DNA of 64,000 nt from Actinobacillus capsulatus DSM 19761 (GCF_000374285.1 NZ_KB893931.1:182873-246872), one strand, 5' to 3'. Shown: positions 54,890 to 64,000, numbered from the stretch's first letter. Numbers and translations are program-made. Notes: a model not told the origin generated them from the sequence alone.

Positions 54890-55864
54890 ATGACCGCTTT
54901 TAACCGTATTACTGATATTCTTGGGATTAAATTCCCCCTTGTGCAAGGTCCAATGAGCTGGCTGACGGACGCAAAATTTGTTGCTGCTGTAAGCAATGCC
55001 GGAGGTTTGGGGATTTTAGGCCCGAATGCCGGCTTGCTGAAAGCAACGAAAACCACCGAAGATTTACTCCGCACTTTCCGTGAAGAAATTCGTAAAACCA
55101 AAGCATTAACCGATAAGCCATTCGGTGCGCCGGTAATTTTATCCTACGATTTCAGTACGATTGATTTGTTAGTGGATTTATTGATTGAAGAACAAGTGCC
55201 AGTTGCGTTAATCAACGGTATTGATGGCTATAATTACAAGCCGATGATGAAAAAATTTAAAGCGGCAGGCACAAAAACCATTTTCCGTCCGCATACGCCG
55301 ACAGTAGAAAACGCACGCTATGCGGAAGAAATCGGCGCAGATATTTTCGTCGCAACCGGTTTTGATGAAGGCGGTACGGTACCGAACCAAGTGATCGGAA
55401 CATTCTCTATCGTGCCTCAAATGGTCGATGCAGTAAGTATTCCGGTGATGGCGGCAGGCGGTATTGCTGATGTACGTGGCGTGCGGGCTAGCTTTGCACT
55501 CGGTGCGGAAGGCGTGTTTGTCGGCTCCGTGTTGTTAGCAACCGAAGAAAATCGTATGCATGAAAGCGTTAAGCAACTCGTCGTCGATAGCACTGCTCAA
55601 GACTTATTGTTATTCCGCACCCAACCGGCTTATTACCGCTCGCTACCGACCCAATTGGCACACAAATTAGTGGAAATGGACAAAAACGGGGCAACTCGTG
55701 ATGAACTCGCCGAAGCACAAACCGGTGGCTACGGAATGCGTCAAGGTATGTTACTTGGCGATTTTGAGAAAGGCTATATTTCGGTAGGTAACGGCATTAC
55801 TTATATTAAATCGATTCGTTCTGTCAAAGATGTTGTGGAAGATTTAATGCAGGATTTTGTGTAA
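54890..55864 (+). CDS. Nitronate monooxygenase-family flavoprotein
   Basis: A 324-residue TIM-barrel enzyme of the 2-nitropropane dioxygenase/NMO group. The N-terminus LGIKFPLVQGPMSWLTDAKFVAAVSNAGGLGILG and the FMN-binding stretch ATGFDEGGTVPNQVIGTFSIVPQMVDAVSIPVMAAGGIADVRGV are diagnostic. It oxidises nitronates, possibly as protection from propionate-3-nitronate. AAGGAC before the ATG is the ribosome site, after a leader hairpin. The likely regulator is the divergent LysR. It ends at an intrinsic terminator. Confidence 0.92.
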   Translation: MTAFNRITDILGIKFPLVQGPMSWLTDAKFVAAVSNAGGLGILGPNAGLLKATKTTEDLLRTFREEIRKTKALTDKPFGAPVILSYDFSTIDLLVDLLIEEQVPVALINGIDGYNYKPMMKKFKAAGTKTIFRPHTPTVENARYAEEIGADIFVATGFDEGGTVPNQVIGTFSIVPQMVDAVSIPVMAAGGIADVRGVRASFALGAEGVFVGSVLLATEENRMHESVKQLVVDSTAQDLLLFRTQPAYYRSLPTQLAHKLVEMDKNGATRDELAEAQTGGYGMRQGMLLGDFEKGYISVGNGITYIKSIRSVKDVVEDLMQDFV

Positions 55865-55875
55865 AATATCTTGTA

Positions 55876-55907
55876 ATCAATAAAAAATCTTGAGTTTTTT
55901 TGTTGAT
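55876..55907 (+). terminator. Terminator after the nitronate monooxygenase gene
   Basis: ATCAATAAAAAATC and the T-rich arm ending TTGAT form a weak hairpin containing a run of seven T. Confidence 0.55.
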
Positions 55908-56196
55908 AGCCTCATATTAAAATAGTCTGGAATAAATATAATTTAAGTTTTTCCTTGACAAAAAATCATCTATACCGTAGCATGAAAATCAATTCAACTT
56001 GGTAGTCATGCTACATTTCAATTTAGTGAATCCTCACTATCTTATATTATCCTTTTCTAATAGGATAATTTTCAAAATCCCCTATCTTGTAGGGTATCAA
56101 TAAATCAATTTCTTTTTACATCGTACTTTTTCGTTATTCTAAACTTCAGAAATAGAGAAAAGTGCGGTCTTATTTTAGCTAAAAATGGAGCATAAG
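55908..56196. other. Leader region of the BCCT transporter gene
   Basis: About 290 bp, AT-rich. It includes TTGACA at 55956-55961 as a possible -35 without a clear -10, an ATTATCC...GGATAAT inverted repeat (about 56047-56069), and the uptake word AAGTGCGGT near 56160. No gene is seen. Confidence 0.45.
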
Positions 56197-58248
56197 ATGA
56201 GTTTCATTCAAGAACTTCGTGCATCAAGCACACTAAAAGCCCCGATTTTTGTGCCGACAGTGTTTTTTGTCGCTTTGGTAGCGATTTTTTGTTCGGCTTT
56301 TCCTGAACAAGCACAAACCACTTTAAATGCAGCAAAGCAAGTCGTATTTACCAATTTTAGTTGGTTCTACATTCTAGCAGGATCTATTTTCTTCCTGTTT
56401 TTGATGTTTTTATGTGTCAGTTCACTAGGTAGTATTCGTCTTGGGGCAGATACAGACGAACCCGAATATTCCTTTATGTCTTGGATGGCAATGCTGTTTG
56501 CTGCCGGTATGGGGATTGGCTTGATGTACTTCGGTGTCGCTGAACCTTTCTCACATTACTTAAAACCTGTACAAGAGGGATTAAGTGAATCCGAACGTAT
56601 GAAAGAAGCGATGATGACCACGTTCTATCACTGGGGGATTCACGCTTGGGCAATTTATGCAGTCATTGCATTAGCATTAGCTTATTTCGGTTTTCGTTAT
56701 AAATTGCCTCTTACCGTACGTTCAGGTTTTTATCCATTACTGAAAAACCGCATTGCCGGTTTTTGGGGAAATTTAATTGATGTCGTGGCATTGTGTAGTA
56801 CGATCTTTGGTTTAACCACCACCTTAGGCTATGGTGCCATGCAGGTGAATGCAGGTTTTAAATTCCTTGGTGTGTTAGATAGCAGCAGTTTTGGAGTATT
56901 AGCCATTACCGTCATTATTGCAATGGCTCTTGCTGTAACCTCGGCGATTTCCGGTGTGGGCAAAGGCGTGAAAATTCTAAGTGAAACCAACTTAGTGATT
57001 GCAGGCTTATTATTAGTTTTCGTTATTGTTGCTGGCCCGACTCTATTACTCTTTTCAGGACTTACAGAAAACCTAGGTTATTACTTTAGTTCACTTTTAG
57101 AGCTTAGTTTCCGCACTTTTGCTTATGAATCTGAAAAACAGGATTGGTTAAATAATTGGACCGTCGTGTATTGGGCATGGTGGGCATCTTGGGCACCTTT
57201 TGTTGGGACGTTTATAGCTAAAATTTCTAAAGGACGCACTATTCGTGAATTTGTTTTAGGTGTGCTTTTTGTGCCTTCGCTTTTCAATATTTTATGGATG
57301 ACCAGCTTCGGAAGTGCCGCAATTTGGATTGATCAACAAACAGGTGGCGTATTAACTGCTATCAGTGACAGCACTGAAGCCTTATTATTCGGTTTCTTTG
57401 ATCAATTACCATTTGGCATGATTGCTTCAACGGCCACGGTCATTGTCATTTCGATTTTCTTTGTAACTTCTGCCGATTCAGGTATTTTGGTCCTAAATAA
57501 CATTGCCTCACAAGGGGCTGAAAACTCGCCAAAATGGCAAAGCGTATTCTGGGGTGTATTACTCGCCGCGCTTGGTTTGTCGCTGTTATATTCCGGTGGT
57601 TTAGGCTCATTACAAACGATGACCTTAATTATCGCCTTACCGTTTATGGCAATTATGATTGTGCTATGTTTCGGTTTATGGAAAGGTTTAATGGTGGATA
57701 ATCAATACTCCAGTAAAAAATTTACCCAGGGCAGCAGCAATTGGACGGGCGAAAATTGGAAAGAACGCTTGGAAAAAATCGTTAACCCAACCAATCGCAA
57801 AGATATTCGTCAATTCCTATTAAAAACGGCACGCCCTGCGTTTAAAGAATTAGTCGAAGAATTTGAAGGTCACGGCTTAATTGCACAAATGCGATTTATT
57901 GACGGGCGAAACCCCAAAATTGAATTTGAAGTGGTAAAAGAAAACTTACGTAACTTCTTATACGGCATCGAATGTCAATCTCGTGAATTATCCGAATTAG
58001 TGGTGGGAGACAGCAACGTACCGAATATGGGCGAAAGTAAGATCTACGAACCGATTACTTATTTCTTTGACGGACGTAATGGCTATGATGTGCAATATAT
58101 GACCAAAGATGAGCTGATTGCCGATGTATTAAAGCAATATGAACGCTTTATGAACTTGGCAATGGACGAAAGCCACGCCTTGATGACGGCTGATGTGGAA
58201 AACTTAACGGAAATCTCATCAGAAACAGAAGAAAAACCTGTATCCTAA
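56197..58248 (+). CDS. BCCT-family choline/betaine/carnitine transporter
   Basis: I take the ATG at 56197, 7 nt from GGAG, over 56185 (683 residues). Twelve membrane helices are evident. BCCT signatures are EYSFMSWMAMLFAAGMGIGLMYFGVAEP and WTVVYWAWWASWAPFVGTFIAKISKGRTIREF (Trp-rich substrate box). A C-terminal cytoplasmic tail of about 170 residues is present, longer than minimal carriers and like BetT, where it senses osmolarity. It imports a quaternary amine across the inner membrane. It stands alone with a long leader. Confidence 0.93.
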   Translation: MSFIQELRASSTLKAPIFVPTVFFVALVAIFCSAFPEQAQTTLNAAKQVVFTNFSWFYILAGSIFFLFLMFLCVSSLGSIRLGADTDEPEYSFMSWMAMLFAAGMGIGLMYFGVAEPFSHYLKPVQEGLSESERMKEAMMTTFYHWGIHAWAIYAVIALALAYFGFRYKLPLTVRSGFYPLLKNRIAGFWGNLIDVVALCSTIFGLTTTLGYGAMQVNAGFKFLGVLDSSSFGVLAITVIIAMALAVTSAISGVGKGVKILSETNLVIAGLLLVFVIVAGPTLLLFSGLTENLGYYFSSLLELSFRTFAYESEKQDWLNNWTVVYWAWWASWAPFVGTFIAKISKGRTIREFVLGVLFVPSLFNILWMTSFGSAAIWIDQQTGGVLTAISDSTEALLFGFFDQLPFGMIASTATVIVISIFFVTSADSGILVLNNIASQGAENSPKWQSVFWGVLLAALGLSLLYSGGLGSLQTMTLIIALPFMAIMIVLCFGLWKGLMVDNQYSSKKFTQGSSNWTGENWKERLEKIVNPTNRKDIRQFLLKTARPAFKELVEEFEGHGLIAQMRFIDGRNPKIEFEVVKENLRNFLYGIECQSRELSELVVGDSNVPNMGESKIYEPITYFFDGRNGYDVQYMTKDELIADVLKQYERFMNLAMDESHALMTADVENLTEISSETEEKPVS

Positions 58249-58351
58249 TTTAGGATCTACCTCAATATCTATTAAACGAGCGGCTAAATCCGCCCTATGC
58301 GAAAATCTAACCGCCATACTGGGGCACATCCGTTCGTTTAGTGCATTTAAA

Positions 58352-58634
58352 ATGACTCAGCTGGAAATCCCCGCTCAAGAACGAATCAGCGCACCTCGCT
58401 TATTAGCCACACCCCTTGCGTTAGCGACAAGTTTTATCAGCGGTATGTTGGTAAACGTTTTTTACCATGGTATCGGTGTTTCTCTTAAAGCTAGATTTTT
58501 CATGAGGTGGAATATCGTTATATCTGATGGCATCTATGATTGGAGGTTATCAGTCAGCTACCGGTAGCGGGTTTATCGGATCGCATCGGCAGACGTAATA
58601 CGATTTTAATTTGTGCGATGATTGCTCCTGATTA
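58352..58634 (+). pseudogene. Remnant of an MFS transporter
   Basis: Short pieces in two frames: PRLLATPLALATSFISGMLVNVFYHGIGVSL, then VAGLSDRIGRRNTILICAMIA, the loop 2-3 motif of major facilitator proteins (G-x-x-x-D-R-x-G-R-R). Only the first two or three helices are represented and stops interrupt them. The homology is weak. Confidence 0.45.
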
Positions 58635-58776
58635 GCGATTCAGGAATATTTGCAATTTTTCAAGTAAATTCGACCGCTTGGTTAATATGACTTTTAAAAT
58701 AAGCGGTTGAATTTGTTCAAAATTTGCAAAAAACTTTCAAAATATGACCGTTTGTGTGTAAGGCAAGAATAATCGC

Positions 58777-58804
58777 TTGCCTTAGCATAAAAATTACCTA
58801 TAAT
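58777..58804 (+). promoter_or_regulatory. Promoter of the SRP RNA
   Basis: TTGCCT (58777-58782), a 16-nt spacer and a perfect TATAAT (58799-58804). A transcript start near 58811 leaves a 35-nt leader, as expected for a precursor that is trimmed. Confidence 0.65.
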
Positions 58805-58845
58805 AGAAAACCTTGCATATCATGATAAAAGATATGTCATCCGAT

Positions 58846-58957
58846 GGGGCGTTATTGGTTTCTCGCAACGGTGTTCAGCTTACTTAGTCAGGTTCGGAAG
58901 AAAGCAGCTTGGGTTGAAATTTCTGTGTGCCGAGGGGTGCTGGTAACGCCCCACCCT
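58846..58957 (+). ncRNA. ffs: 4.5S signal recognition particle RNA
   Basis: About 112 nt that fold as one long hairpin: GGGGCGTTA (58846-58854) pairs with TAACGCCCC (58944-58952). The apical part has the invariant SRP core: CAGGTTCGGAAGAAAGCAGC (58900-58919), matching the E. coli 4.5S CAGGTCCGGAAGGAAGCAGC with the GGAA-type tetraloop. It binds Ffh and targets nascent membrane proteins. A clear promoter precedes it. Confidence 0.95.
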
Positions 58958-59104
58958 CTTATATCCTCTCAAAGAGCTTTCCTATTTTTCTGTTACATTT
59001 TCACGTCATGCAAAATAAAAGCGGTTAAATTCCAGTTAAAATTTACGACTTGCAAATTTATTGTGAAATTTAACCGCTTGTTGCGATTCTGTGTAACCTT
59101 AGAA

Positions 59105-61048
59105 CTACTCTTTGTCCAGTTTCGGTAATTTATATAGCTGATTTTTATATAAATAGCCGCCGAGCAGCGCATACGCTAACGCTTCTTTTTTCATTGCTTC
59201 CGGCTGTTCTTGCACTTTCAAACTGTGATCTGCTTTATTGTAAACAAAACCTTGAATTGGCGTATTTGGACGCATTACAACCACCGAGCCATCACCTTTC
59301 ATCATCGCTTGCGTTGCATCATATTGCATAAATGCTCGATTCGGATTCACATCTTTAGTGAGATCATACCCAAGCATTGGATATTCCCCACTTACACCAG
59401 CAAGTGAAAGTAAGGTTGCCGGCATATCAATTTGGCTGACTAAACGGCTATCACGTTTTGCTTCAATGCCTTCACCAATAAACAATGCCGGAATATGGAA
59501 ATGTTGAATCGGTACTAAATGATCTCCCACCGCTCGAGAATCATGATCAGCAATCACCAAGAAAATCGTATCTTGCCAATACGCTGATTTTTTGGCTAAC
59601 TCAAAGAAATGTCCTATCGCAAAATCAGCGTATTTTGCCGCATTATTTCGAGTTTGTTTCGGCTGTTCATATAATTCGATTTTGCCGTCTGGGAATTCAA
59701 ATGGATCATGATTACTTGAGCTAAACACTAAGCTGAAAAACGGTTTACCTTCTTTGTGTAACTGAGTGAAAGTTTCATTCGCTTTATCAAACAGATCTTC
59801 GTCACTCACACCCCAAGTTGCTTTAAATTTCGGATTTTTATAATCTTTTTCATCAATAATGCGAGTAAAGCCGTTGCCATAGAAAAAACTCGCCATATTA
59901 TCAAAATGTTTTTCTCCACCATAGATAAAGCTAGTGTCATAGCCTTGACGGCGTAACAACTCAGCAATGCTAAAGAAATTAGTCTGGCTCTTGGTTAATT
60001 TTACCACCGCACGTGCTGGTGTCGGAGTAAAACCAGTAGTGACTGCTTCAATACCTCGTACCGAACGGGTTCCAGTGGCATATACATTCTCAAATAACCA
60101 GCCTTCTTGCGCTAAGCGATCAAAATTCGGGGTAAGCGGTTTACCACCAAGCGTACCGACAAACTGCGCACCTAAGCTTTCTTCTAAGACAATTACAATA
60201 TTTTTCGGCTTGCCTTGATAGGTCGCTTGGTTATAAGTCAAAGTCGGGATTTCAGCCGAAATATAATCGGAATTCGCTCTGCCTCGAGCTTGTTTAACTA
60301 AGGCAAACATTTCCTCAACTGACATTTTGCCATACTGCTCGGAAGATTTATCTTCATCTTTTAATTGCTGCACGGCATAAAGCACTGAATAACCGGAACT
60401 CAATACCAGTGAATTTACTAACGGATCACTAGAAAACGCCACCATTGCCGGGTTAATACCACGGTGCGCTAATGAAGAACGTCCGCCGACGAACACTAAA
60501 GCGGCAACTAATAAGCCGATTAACGGGCGGAATTTCCAATTCGGGAAACGAAGATTGTTAGTTGCCCAGCCGGACAATTTCCAATACACCACTGACGAAA
60601 CCACCGCTAATAATAAACTAATAATTACCGAAGCCAAATGCCCATTAATCAGCATAGTAAACACTTCTTTCGGATATACTAAATATTCGATAAACAGTCG
60701 GTTTGGACGTAAATCGAAGGTTTCAATAAAGTTTGGCGTCGCCGCTTCCATAAAGAGAATAAAGACTGAACCTGCGGTGAGCCAGATACGCAAAATGATA
60801 CGCCATACGTTGCCTAACGTATTGTTATTTAAGAAAAGTACGGTAAATAGTGCAGGTACGCCGAATAGCCAACAAAGTGCGGAAATATCAATGCGAATGC
60901 CTTGTAAGAAAAGCGGTAACCAACCATCAACGGCGGAAACTCGATCAGCTTGCCACAAGCCGAGCCCGAGGCGAGATAAAGACAGTATAAGTAGATTGAT
61001 CCCAACAAAAAACAGTATTGGGAACAACACAGAACGGCGTCGTTCCAT
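59105..61048 (-). CDS. LTA-synthase-family sulfatase/phosphotransferase
   Basis: The ATG at 61048 after AAAGGAG gives 647 residues. Five N-terminal membrane helices (FPILFFVGINLLILSLS to about 200) anchor a periplasmic sulfatase-fold domain: NIVIVLEESLGAQFVGTLGG with the first metal Glu, ATGTRSVRGIEAVTTG with the nucleophile Thr, ADHDSRAVGDH and HFHIPALFIG. The family transfers phosphoglycerol or phosphoethanolamine; in Gram-negative bacteria it modifies envelope glycans or lipids (OpgB- or EptA-like). The exact substrate is not readable. The 59009-59104 stretch before its stop holds only an uptake-word pair. Confidence 0.88.
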   Translation of the reverse strand: MERRRSVLFPILFFVGINLLILSLSRLGLGLWQADRVSAVDGWLPLFLQGIRIDISALCWLFGVPALFTVLFLNNNTLGNVWRIILRIWLTAGSVFILFMEAATPNFIETFDLRPNRLFIEYLVYPKEVFTMLINGHLASVIISLLLAVVSSVVYWKLSGWATNNLRFPNWKFRPLIGLLVAALVFVGGRSSLAHRGINPAMVAFSSDPLVNSLVLSSGYSVLYAVQQLKDEDKSSEQYGKMSVEEMFALVKQARGRANSDYISAEIPTLTYNQATYQGKPKNIVIVLEESLGAQFVGTLGGKPLTPNFDRLAQEGWLFENVYATGTRSVRGIEAVTTGFTPTPARAVVKLTKSQTNFFSIAELLRRQGYDTSFIYGGEKHFDNMASFFYGNGFTRIIDEKDYKNPKFKATWGVSDEDLFDKANETFTQLHKEGKPFFSLVFSSSNHDPFEFPDGKIELYEQPKQTRNNAAKYADFAIGHFFELAKKSAYWQDTIFLVIADHDSRAVGDHLVPIQHFHIPALFIGEGIEAKRDSRLVSQIDMPATLLSLAGVSGEYPMLGYDLTKDVNPNRAFMQYDATQAMMKGDGSVVVMRPNTPIQGFVYNKADHSLKVQEQPEAMKKEALAYALLGGYLYKNQLYKLPKLDKE

Positions 61049-61118
61049 AATTTCTCCTTTTAAATTTAGAATAAAACGCATACCGATAATCGGCTGCGCG
61101 CATAATATAGAATGATTA

Positions 61119-61907
61119 TTAAGATTTTATTAAGACTTGATCGCCTAAGCGAATTACACCGCTATTTTGAGGCACTAAATGAATACCAAAAACCGGCTTA
61201 CCCTTTTCATTGGCATGCATTTGCTTAAGTGTTCTAAAAGGCTCAACATTTGGGTCGAGTTCAAGTGTAGTTAAATCACGGTTAATCATTACACAGCGTG
61301 TACATAATGCAGACTTCGTAAATATGACCTCACTGATTTGTATTTGTTCCCATTGTTCTTCTTCAAACGCAACATTTCCATCAATCACAATATTGGGACG
61401 AAAACGCGCCATCGAAATCTCAACCGGTGACCATTTCTTTACTTGTTCAAGTGATTTTTCCGACATTAATGAAACCGGATTGCTATCTGCAAAACTTAAC
61501 GGGTGTTGTGCAAAGTCAACGACTTCACGCTGACTTTTCCCTCCTAACCAACGTAATTGCACCGCTCGCCCGAAAATTTCACTTAACCACTGATTCACTT
61601 CGGTTGTTGCCACTAAAGAGTCAAAATGCGTTCCCCATACTTCGCTGGTTTGAACACGTTGGAAATCTTGGTAAAGTACCACGCATTTTTGACCGCTTGT
61701 ATGGTAAATTACAATCCCTGTCGCAATCGGAAATACGGATAAATTATATAATTCCGCATCTTTACGAGCCGTCATAAATTTGCCGTCGGTTTCAGTGATC
61801 ATAAATTCTCGGTCGAAGTTTAGACCTTTAGGCTCGACAAAGGCTTGTTCGACACGATAAGCTGCCGTTGATTTAATCGGGTAAAGATTGAGTTGTGTCA
61901 CTTTCAT
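61119..61907 (-). CDS. MOSC-domain protein (YcbX-like, without ferredoxin domain)
   Basis: A 262-residue protein. The N-terminal beta-barrel (LNLYPIKSTAAYRVEQAFVEPKGLNFDREFMITETDGKFMTARK) and the C-terminal MOSC domain (ARFRPNIVIDG, ALCTRCVMINRD with the conserved Cys, and GVIRLGDQVLI) match the YcbX/mARC group, which bind molybdenum cofactor and reduce N-hydroxylated compounds. E. coli YcbX has an extra 2Fe-2S domain; here it is absent, so a separate electron donor is needed. It is divergent from xseB. Confidence 0.9.
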   Translation of the reverse strand: MKVTQLNLYPIKSTAAYRVEQAFVEPKGLNFDREFMITETDGKFMTARKDAELYNLSVFPIATGIVIYHTSGQKCVVLYQDFQRVQTSEVWGTHFDSLVATTEVNQWLSEIFGRAVQLRWLGGKSQREVVDFAQHPLSFADSNPVSLMSEKSLEQVKKWSPVEISMARFRPNIVIDGNVAFEEEQWEQIQISEVIFTKSALCTRCVMINRDLTTLELDPNVEPFRTLKQMHANEKGKPVFGIHLVPQNSGVIRLGDQVLIKS

Positions 61908-62051
61908 TGGTAAAAATTCCTGTAAATTTGATCACTTACTTAAATAGGCTCACACCATACCCAAAAGCAGACAAAAAGTAAAAGGAATTTGCAAATAAAG
62001 AAGGGAGGCGATAAACTTACGCCATTTATCACCCTACATTAGGTAATTAAA

Positions 62052-62276
62052 ATGGCTAAGAAACCCACTCAAGATTTTGAATCAACTCTCAAGGAATTAG
62101 AAGCAATTGTCGGCCACTTAGAAACGGGCGACTTGCCTTTAGAAGAGGCACTCAATGAATTTGAAACTGCGGTGAAACTTGTACAGCAAGGACAAGAGCG
62201 CTTACAAAAAGCGGAACAACGCATTCAAATTTTACTCAATAAAAACGAACAAGCCGAACTTTCCGATTACGAATAA
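62052..62276 (+). CDS. xseB: Exodeoxyribonuclease VII small subunit
   Basis: A 74-residue protein: [50 protein letters not shown] is the diagnostic XseB helical pair. It assembles with XseA into ExoVII, which degrades single-stranded DNA. Its stop lies 8 nt before ispA, the normal arrangement in gammaproteobacteria. Confidence 0.97.
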   Translation: MAKKPTQDFESTLKELEAIVGHLETGDLPLEEALNEFETAVKLVQQGQERLQKAEQRIQILLNKNEQAELSDYE

Positions 62277-62284
62277 AAATAACA

Positions 62285-63178
62285 ATGAGCTACTCTCTCT
62301 CAACCGATCTTACCGCTATTCAACAACGTATTAATGATTTCTTAAGTGTAAAATTACACACTCATCAGGCTTATAATTCACCACTTGTTGATGCAATGTC
62401 TTACGCCATATTACTGGGCGGAAAACGTGTTCGTCCGTTCCTGATTTATGCTACCGGCAGAATGCTCGGTGTGTCACTTGAACAGCTTGATCACAGTGCT
62501 GCAGCAATGGAAGCAATCCACGCTTATTCATTAGTGCATGATGATTTACCAGCAATGGATGACGATAAACTTCGTCGAGGTAAACCAACTTGTCATATCG
62601 CTTTTGATGAGGCGACCGCCATTCTTGCTGGCGATGCATTACAAAGTTTTGCCTTTGAACTGATCGCCCAAGACGAATCGTTAACCGATTCTCAAAAAGT
62701 TCGGCAAATTCAAGCACTTGCTCAAGCTGCCGGTGCTAGAGGAATGTGTTTAGGGCAAAGCCTTGATTTGCTCGCTGAAGATAAAGCGGTCAATTTAGCC
62801 GAATTAGAATTAATTCATCGTAATAAAACCGGTGCGTTGATCGTTGCTTCCGTATTGATGGGCTTTAATTTATCCGCTCATTCGCAAAATTTAGCGGTAA
62901 CACAACCGCTTGAACGCTATGCACAAGCGATCGGATTAGCTTTCCAAGTACAAGACGATATTTTAGATGTAATTGGTGAAACCGATAAAATCGGTAAAAC
63001 CGTAGGTTCGGATGAAAACTTGCATAAAAGTACTTACCCAAAACTGCTTGGTTTAGAAGGCGCACACAAGAAAGCGCAGGACTTATACCAAACTGCATTA
63101 AATGCACTTGAGGAATTGCCGTTTGATACTACAGAGCTTAAAGAATTAGCGCATTTTATTGTCAAACGTGAAAACTAA
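62285..63178 (+). CDS. ispA: Farnesyl diphosphate synthase
   Basis: A 297-residue class II polyprenyl synthase. The first aspartate-rich motif is DDLPAMDDD in YSLVHDDLPAMDDDKLRRGKPTCH; the second is FQVQDDILDVIGE. GGKRVRPFL (substrate-binding Arg) and HRNKTGAL are also present. It condenses IPP with DMAPP and GPP to farnesyl diphosphate in the cytosol, feeding undecaprenyl and quinone chains. It is co-transcribed with xseB; the usual next gene, dxs, is not here, replaced by a terminator and a broken DUF486 gene. Confidence 0.97.
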   Translation: MSYSLSTDLTAIQQRINDFLSVKLHTHQAYNSPLVDAMSYAILLGGKRVRPFLIYATGRMLGVSLEQLDHSAAAMEAIHAYSLVHDDLPAMDDDKLRRGKPTCHIAFDEATAILAGDALQSFAFELIAQDESLTDSQKVRQIQALAQAAGARGMCLGQSLDLLAEDKAVNLAELELIHRNKTGALIVASVLMGFNLSAHSQNLAVTQPLERYAQAIGLAFQVQDDILDVIGETDKIGKTVGSDENLHKSTYPKLLGLEGAHKKAQDLYQTALNALEELPFDTTELKELAHFIVKREN

Positions 63179-63222
63179 TTTGCAAAAAGTCGTGCAATTT
63201 TGACCGCTTACTTAAAGCATAT

Positions 63223-63250
63223 AAAGGCGAGAATTACTCTCGCCTTTTTG
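63223..63250. terminator. Intrinsic terminator after ispA
   Basis: AAAGGCGAGA (63223-63232) pairs with TCTCGCCTTT (63238-63247), followed by T. Confidence 0.85.
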
Positions 63251-63261
63251 TCTATTTAAAT

Positions 63262-63602
63262 TTACTTTTGAAAAGCGAAATAAACCGCCCCTAAAATGCA
63301 GATAAAACTCAGCAGATAATTTAAACCCTTCATTTAAATATACCACCGCAAAAACCGAAAATACTACTAACGCAATCACTTCTTGCAGAATCTTTAACTG
63401 AAATGGCTTGATTTGCCGCTGCGCTCTTAAATTATTTGCAGGTACGGCAAGACAATATTCGAAAAAAGCGATTCCCCAGCTAATCAACACAATTTGCCAT
63501 AATGGTAACGGTGTAGCAGACGGTTTAATATGCCAATACCAAGCGAATGTCATCAAGATATTAGAAAACGTTATAAAGTAAAATTACGATCAACAAACTC
63601 AT
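63262..63602 (-). pseudogene. DUF486/DMT-type small membrane protein with two frameshifts
   Basis: The homologous text starts at the ATG at 63602 (MSLLIVILL), shifts frame near 63580 into SNILMTFAWYWHIKPSATPLPLWQIVLISWGIAFFEYCLAVPANNLRA, which is diagnostic of DUF486, and shifts again near 63320 to end YLLSFICILGAVYFAFQK at 63262. Two single-base changes in A/T runs break it. The intact length would be about 113 residues with four helices. Confidence 0.75.
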
Positions 63603-63675
63603 TGTTTTTACTTATAAATTTGCAAAACTTTAGCGATTTTTAACCACTTGTAAGATCAAAAAAGCACACCCGAGA

Positions 63676-64000
63676 TGATCTGCCCCCCAAAAGTTGGACT
63701 AACCATCCAACGGATTAAGGTGCAGATTTTTTATGACCAAATATAACTCACTATTCAAACAACAAGTCATCGAGTTTTATCTTCAAAACGATAAAAATCG
63801 TTTATTCACTCAACGACATTTTCAATTACCCAAGAAAACCTTAACTCGGTGGATTGCTCAATTTCATCATAACGGAATCAATGGGTTAGCGGTAATAGGT
63901 AAGAAGCAAAAATACTCTTCTGAATTCAAATTAACCGTCATACAAGCGGTCAAAAAAGGACAATTTTCTGCGGAAAGTGCCTCCCTTCATTTTGGTATTG
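63676..64000 (+). mobile_element. IS3-family insertion sequence, left end (runs off the window)
   Basis: The left end reads TGATCTGCCCCCCAAAAG (63676 onward), the kind of terminal inverted repeat seen in the IS150/IS3 group, and the transposase frame A opens 57 nt inside. The right end is not in the window. Confidence 0.75.
63733..64000 (+). CDS. IS3-family transposase OrfA (partial)
   Basis: The frame from the ATG at 63733 gives 89 residues to the window end. It has two helix-turn-helix units of the IS150-like OrfA: SLFKQQVIEFYLQ...TQRHFQLPKKTLTRWIAQF, and YSSEFKLTVIQAVKKG...SAESASLHFGI. It binds the IS ends; OrfB would follow by frameshift. An ACAAGCGGTCAAAA uptake word lies in the frame, so the element is long resident in Pasteurellaceae. 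Confidence 0.85.
   Translation, partial: MTKYNSLFKQQVIEFYLQNDKNRLFTQRHFQLPKKTLTRWIAQFHHNGINGLAVIGKKQKYSSEFKLTVIQAVKKGQFSAESASLHFGI

Overview
The window looks like a chromosomal stretch of a Pasteurellaceae bacterium of the Actinobacillus/Mannheimia/Haemophilus parahaemolyticus type. It is full of the uptake word ACAAGCGGT (and its complement ACCGCTTGT), often as inverted pairs that act as terminators. The right flank (about 53.8-64 kb) carries ordinary housekeeping genes in the same style: a nitronate monooxygenase, a BCCT transporter, the 4.5S SRP RNA, an LTA-synthase-like sulfatase, a MOSC protein, xseB-ispA, then the left end of an IS3-family element. Mixed in are many exact Neisseriaceae uptake words (ATGCCGTCTGAA, AGGCAGCCTGAA, AGGCTGCCTGAA), both in terminators and inside reading frames, and some H. 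influenzae-type words (AAGTGCGGT). I infer that most of the first 49 kb is a mosaic exchanged with oral or respiratory Neisseriaceae. The species itself is not provable from the sequence.

Layout. 0-15.4 kb is a defence-type island, almost all on the minus strand: a wHTH protein (partial), a 1654-residue NERD/pseudokinase/kinase/UPF1-like helicase, a GIY-YIG protein, an AAA_14/DUF4143 ATPase, a GmrSD-like DUF262/DUF1524 protein, a RhuM-Fic fusion, and an unknown protein with a HEPN-like motif paired with a second DUF4143 ATPase. 8.6-20.3 kb also contains hybrid pseudogenes (carboxylesterase, flavodoxin, DUF4405, hydrolase tails) interleaved with two aldo/keto reductases and a YdcZ-type transporter. 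Four promoters here share an upstream box at an identical 62-nt offset from the -10.

20.4-22.6 kb holds a tautomerase-like protein, an HxlR regulator and a DsbA-family/esterase pair. 22.9-30.7 kb is a type I restriction-modification operon, hsdR-half hsdS-hsdS-prrC-hsdM. Its hsdS contains an 18-copy tetranucleotide tract that predicts phase variation. Its ATPase has the R-x3-E-x31-H triad of the PrrC anticodon nuclease, so the locus couples restriction to a tRNA-cleaving back-up.

30.8-49.9 kb is a catalogue of small redox, hydrolase and detoxification genes, most paired with a LysR, AraC, TetR or GlxA-type regulator, plus vapBC and three lipoprotein genes. Here the gene ends carry a recurring composite element: an uptake-word hairpin followed about 30-45 nt later by a Neisseriaceae DUS. 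50-53.6 kb has a small endonuclease III-like gene, a SnoaL/monooxygenase/tautomerase cluster, a broken LysR gene and two gene remnants.

No tRNA, rRNA, CRISPR array or prophage structural gene was recognised. All family calls rest on reading motifs by eye; no database search was run.
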